Assembly: GCA_003225615.1 (NCBI GenBank)
Contig: QIAS01000369.1
Coordinates: forward strand, 1-9,667
Direction: 5' to 3'
Length of the DNA: 9,667 bases
DNA from: Acidobacteriota bacterium
Lineage (GTDB): Bacteria; Acidobacteriota; Terriglobia; Terriglobales; Acidobacteriaceae
This document shows, piece by piece, positions 6,495 through 9,667 of the stretch; the first letter of the stretch is position 1, and the number at the start of each line of letters is the position of its first letter. Under the pieces are notes generated by a model that ran no database searches, had not been told where the DNA came from, and saw only the letters and a list, made by a program, of their open reading frames with translations. The position numbers and the translations under genes are program-made.

Positions 6495-8165
6495 CTAGTG
6501 AGTGGCGGGCGCGGGATAATCCGGCAACTTCTCTTTACTGGCATCGGCCCGTTTGAGTTCCAGTTCATCGAACAACAGCGCCGGGCTAAGAATGCTCTGG
6601 GGAACCGGTTCGGTTCGATCCTCCACGTCTAACTTATTTCCGGCTGCGATCACGTTATTGCGTAGCGAGCGTGCGTCCAGGTCGCCGAAGATTGCTCCCC
6701 GCACCAGCTCCTGGTGGCCATCCTTGGCCCAAACCCGGTACAACAATCGAGGCGCCATGCGCGGCCCGAGCGTTTCGACCAGGTACCCATAAGGCAATTC
6801 GCGCTGTTTGCATATTTCAACCAGCTTTTTCTTGAGCTCCTCGTCGGATAACGGTTCCGAGGACTGCACGATTAGATTGCCCACGCTGGCGGCCGGCGCT
6901 CCCACTGCGGGACCTCTTCCGTGCCCGTTGGAAACTGGAAAATCGCGGATCGGCTGCCGCCCCATCAGATAGCTGACCAGCAGTCCTTTCTCAACAACGG
7001 AAACTCGTGTCGCCTTCACACCCTCATCATCTACCTGATAATTTCCCAGCAGAGATTCGCCTTCGTACTTTGAAATCGTAGGGTCGTCCACCACGGACAA
7101 GAAGTCCGGCAGGACGCGGCTCTTGTAGCTGTTGGCCCAGGCGCCAGTAGTGCGTACATTCTGACCGAGGGGGCCAGGCTTGCCCAGTACATTAGGCCCG
7201 ACCAGAGTGCCGACCACTGTTGCCGCAGCATCCCCTGACAACAGCACGGGACCGCGGTAATCTTCCTCGATAACCGGCGCCTCCCGCAGTGCTTTCAGCG
7301 TGCCCAGCAAGTCGCGTGTTTGCGACAGAAACTTTTCTTTTCCGGGCAAGTCGCGGGTCTCGGTGACCGCATCGCCATGCGAACGATCTAACCGCATGCC
7401 GTCTCCGGCTTGTGTAAACCCTGAAATAAACGTGACGTAGACACCCTGGCCGCTACGCACGACAGTTCGCTCAGAATTGACAAAGTAGCGGTTGACCGCC
7501 TGGAACCGGACCGACGTGCTCAGGGATTCAATTTGCGGGTCACCGCGGTAGAGTGCCGACGCTTCTTCCAGCATCTTCAGCCAGGGCTGCGGATCCAAAT
7601 TGAGCAGCGCCCGCTCCCCGATGGATTGCACTACCGGAGCATGCGCAAAATCGTCCACTGGTTGGTCTACGCTGAACTGCTTGAGTTGCGCTTGCTTCGC
7701 CGTGAGCGCCTCCGCCGCTGCCTTATAGGCGCGATCCGTAGCCAGCCAGAGTTGGTGGCGTAGCGCCAGTTCATCATTATCCAGCGGCGCGAGCTCTAAT
7801 GTGCCTTCGCCAGGACCGTAATAGCTGTCCTGCTTGTAATCGCCTACCCGCACTACCACGCGTAGTAGGCGAAAGTGTTGGCGTGCCTGATTGAAGTCAT
7901 CCAACTCCATCACGCGGTAATCGATGTAGTACGGCAGTTGCATACCCTCGAGCTTGAGTTTCGTCTTCGACCGCTCCATCTCCGCGAGCATTGCCCGCAA
8001 GACCGGGTCATCATTGGGATTCGCCTGGGTACTGGACGAACTCTGTGCGACCGCGCCGCCCACCAATACCAATATCAGTAGAGCGATCGCTATCAGCTTG
8101 CCCGTCGTGGAGGCCGGACCAACCCCTGCTGTGCTACGAGATACTGTGCGAACTCTGCCGCTCAT
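6495..8165 (-). CDS. Exported TldE/PmbA-like protein (non-catalytic TldD-family partner)
   Basis: Secreted or periplasmic member of the TldD/PmbA family, 556 aa. A positively charged 22-residue lead is followed by a hydrophobic segment (about 23-40) and AVAQ, so a signal peptide or anchor. The C-terminal half has the family hallmarks: DFLSVVDDPT (354-363), YQVDDEGVKATRVSVVEKGLL (376-396), MGRQPIRDF and SNGHGRGP (401-419), PYGYLVE (458-464). At the place where the neighbouring TldD-like protein has HEVLGH, this one has VVGTLVGPNVLG, so the HExxxH motif is lost; its C-terminal zinc-ligand Cys region (EPVPQSILSP) also lacks Cys. It is therefore a pseudo-protease, probably a structural or substrate-binding partner like E. 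coli TldE/PmbA. ATG 8165 overlaps the upstream stop (ATGA) with GAAGG six bases before it. The gene ends in TAG followed at once by in-frame TGA. Confidence 0.9.
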   Translation of the reverse strand: MSGRVRTVSRSTAGVGPASTTGKLIAIALLILVLVGGAVAQSSSSTQANPNDDPVLRAMLAEMERSKTKLKLEGMQLPYYIDYRVMELDDFNQARQHFRLLRVVVRVGDYKQDSYYGPGEGTLELAPLDNDELALRHQLWLATDRAYKAAAEALTAKQAQLKQFSVDQPVDDFAHAPVVQSIGERALLNLDPQPWLKMLEEASALYRGDPQIESLSTSVRFQAVNRYFVNSERTVVRSGQGVYVTFISGFTQAGDGMRLDRSHGDAVTETRDLPGKEKFLSQTRDLLGTLKALREAPVIEEDYRGPVLLSGDAAATVVGTLVGPNVLGKPGPLGQNVRTTGAWANSYKSRVLPDFLSVVDDPTISKYEGESLLGNYQVDDEGVKATRVSVVEKGLLVSYLMGRQPIRDFPVSNGHGRGPAVGAPAASVGNLIVQSSEPLSDEELKKKLVEICKQRELPYGYLVETLGPRMAPRLLYRVWAKDGHQELVRGAIFGDLDARSLRNNVIAAGNKLDVEDRTEPVPQSILSPALLFDELELKRADASKEKLPDYPAPATH

Positions 8166-9667
8166 TTCGCACCTTCGCTGTGCACTGCAGGATTGGTGCT
8201 AAGAGTCTCGAAGCCCGGAGGCGGCAGAATGGGCGGCCGCGCGTGCGAGTGCGCTCGCTTCTGCACTTCCATTTCCGAGAAGAGCATCGCCGGGGCCGCG
8301 GCCGCGACCGGCACGCTGCCCGATTCCGCTCCGCATATCCCGTTAAAAACATCGATCTTTTCCCCGGTAAGCTGAATGCGGGTGAGCGCCGCCAACGGAG
8401 TTCCCACAATATCCACCCCCCGCACCAGCTCATCCGGACGCCCATCTGGATACACGCGCCACACCATCACCGGCAATATCTGGAATGCTTGCGGCAAGGC
8501 TCGCGTCGTCAAGGTGAATCCGCCTTCAATGTCTTCGAAATACAGACCGTAAGGCTTGCCCTGTTTCTTGATCTAGTCAATCAGTTTCTGGCGCAGCTCG
8601 GAATCTTTCACGGTTTGCGAAGAAGTGATGATCAGGTTCCCCTGTCTGCCCGTAGGCATCAGCCCCGGCTGGCTCCGCCCATGCCCGTTGGATTTTTCGA
8701 ACCCTCTTATCGGCATGCGCGACATCAGAAAATTCTTCAGGACCCCGTCTTTAATAACTTCCACTCGCTGCGCCGGCATGCCTTCGTCGTCGTATTGGTA
8801 CCAGCCGCTGAGGTCCATGCCGTTCAGAGTGCGTTGCGTGGGATCATCCATCACGCTCAGAAACTGCGGCAGAACCTGCTCGTTGACCTTTTTTGTGAAG
8901 GTCTGACCTTCTTCATCGCCGCGCTGCCGGTGACCTTCCAGACGGTGCCCCAGAACTTCATGAAAGAAGACCGCAGACGCTCTGCCCGAAAGTAAGGCGG
9001 GACCATCGAAAGGCGTAGCCAGGGGCGCTGCTCGCAACGCTTTCAGATCACCGGCCATCTTCTGGATCTTGGCGGAAATTTCCGCCTCCCCGGGAAGACG
9101 CTCGGGAGCGGCCGCCTGGAAAGTTTCCACCCGCATCAATTCCATGCCATCGTCGGCCCGGGTCTCCGCCTGGATCATCAATCGCACCACGCTTTCGGGC
9201 GTCACTACCCGGCTGCCATCGCTTGCGACGAAGCTGACCTGAGTCTTTTGCGCCAGCAAGATCACCATTGAGGAGTAAACTTCCGGAAACTTGCTGAAGT
9301 ATCCAGAGTAGCGCCGCACCCGCTCCTCCCAGGCTTTCTGATCCAGCTGAAATCCGGGAGCACTCCCGGCAATGTGGTTCTGCGATTCCTGCTGGCTGAA
9401 GTCTGGAGAAGTGTCCTCAGCTTCGGTGCGAACTGCATTCTCCGTTTTCACGTTCAGATAGGCCTTGGCCGCCTTGCGATATTCCTCGTACGTCAACTGC
9501 CAAAGTACGTGCGCCAGGGCATCGCGATCGTTGGAGTAGGGCAGCAATCCGTAGTTAATCCCCGAGGTACGGCTTTCTTCGTGAGTATTATCCAGAGCAG
9601 TACTGCCAACCCGCATGCTCACGTTCGCCATCCGTTGCCGCACCCGGGTCGAGTTCACCAGCGAACC
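8162..9667 (-). pseudogene. Exported TldD-like metalloprotease interrupted by an in-frame amber codon (5' end outside window)
   Basis: TldD-family zinc protease, about 500 codons visible; the N-terminus with its signal peptide lies past 9667, where the frame is still open. The HExxxH metal motif is at codons 8962-8945 (FFHEVLGHRLEGH), followed by QFLSVMDDPT, YQYDDEGMPAQRVEV, SRMPIRGF and SNGHGRSQPG. A TAG at 8573-8575 stops translation after RQKLID. The same frame then continues for 137 codons with clear family sequence (KKQGKPYGLYFEDIEGGFT, RVYPDGRPDELVRG) and ends in TGA at 8162-8164, overlapping the next gene's ATG. This tail includes GICGAESGSVPV with Cys at 8333-8335, matching the Cys zinc ligand of E. 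coli TldD (GMCGK region). A product stopped at TAG would lack that ligand and probably be inactive. It is therefore a nonsense-mutated gene, a sequencing error, or a readthrough site. Confidence 0.85.

Noticed and set aside
7991..8995. Long plus-strand open frame (334 codons) opposite the TldE/TldD-like genes
   Set aside because: The translation is rich in Arg, His and Pro with no domain or signal, and it lies antisense to two well-supported family members; it is a shadow of GC-rich codon usage.

Overview
The window looks like chromosomal DNA from a GC-rich Gram-negative bacterium, most likely an Acidobacteriota (Terriglobia-type) genome. That placement is an inference from gene content and style: secreted TldD/TldE-like proteins in tandem, an exported M28 peptidase, a receiver-PilZ protein, an exported phosphoesterase, an outer-membrane beta-barrel ending in Phe, and an intergenic element containing repeated GCGAAGC. 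No rRNA or tRNA gene, CRISPR array, insertion sequence or phage gene is visible.

Layout. Positions 54-1499 (minus): exported zinc M28 peptidase. 1581-1622: hairpin after the next gene. 1634-2249 (minus): small outer-membrane beta-barrel gene broken by a frameshift near 1974-1991. 2250-2470: divergent intergenic region. 2471-3535 (plus): exported or lipid-anchored phosphoesterase (PF04185 type). 3536-3599: short gap with an imperfect repeat hairpin. 3600-4238 (plus): exported dual-specificity/tyrosine phosphatase with an HCx5R signature. 4300-5031 (minus): degenerate receiver plus PilZ protein, with a possible small gene upstream (5050-5406, minus). 5407-5707: regulatory region with a strong dyad at 5440-5475. 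5708-6370 (plus): NarL/FixJ-type regulator whose receiver has lost its acidic pocket. 6438-6474: hairpin between convergent genes. 6495-8165 (minus): exported TldE-like protein without protease residues. 8162-9667 (minus, running off the right edge): exported TldD-like metalloprotease with HExxxH, interrupted by an in-frame amber codon at 8573-8575.

Functional themes. Most genes encode exported hydrolases: two peptidase systems and two phosphatases. The TldD/TldE-like pair overlaps by four bases (ATGA) and probably forms a heteromeric envelope protease analogous to cytoplasmic TldD/TldE. Two divergently oriented regulators, both with atypical receiver domains, flank a region with three copies of a GTAGGT half-site, which may be an autoregulatory operator.

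No clearly new multi-gene system is present. The most informative anomalies are the amber codon that separates the TldD-like HExxxH motif from its predicted zinc-ligand Cys, the degenerate receivers beside the palindromic operator, and the frameshifted beta-barrel gene. The two interrupted genes could be true pseudogenes or errors in a draft or metagenomic assembly; the sequence alone cannot decide.
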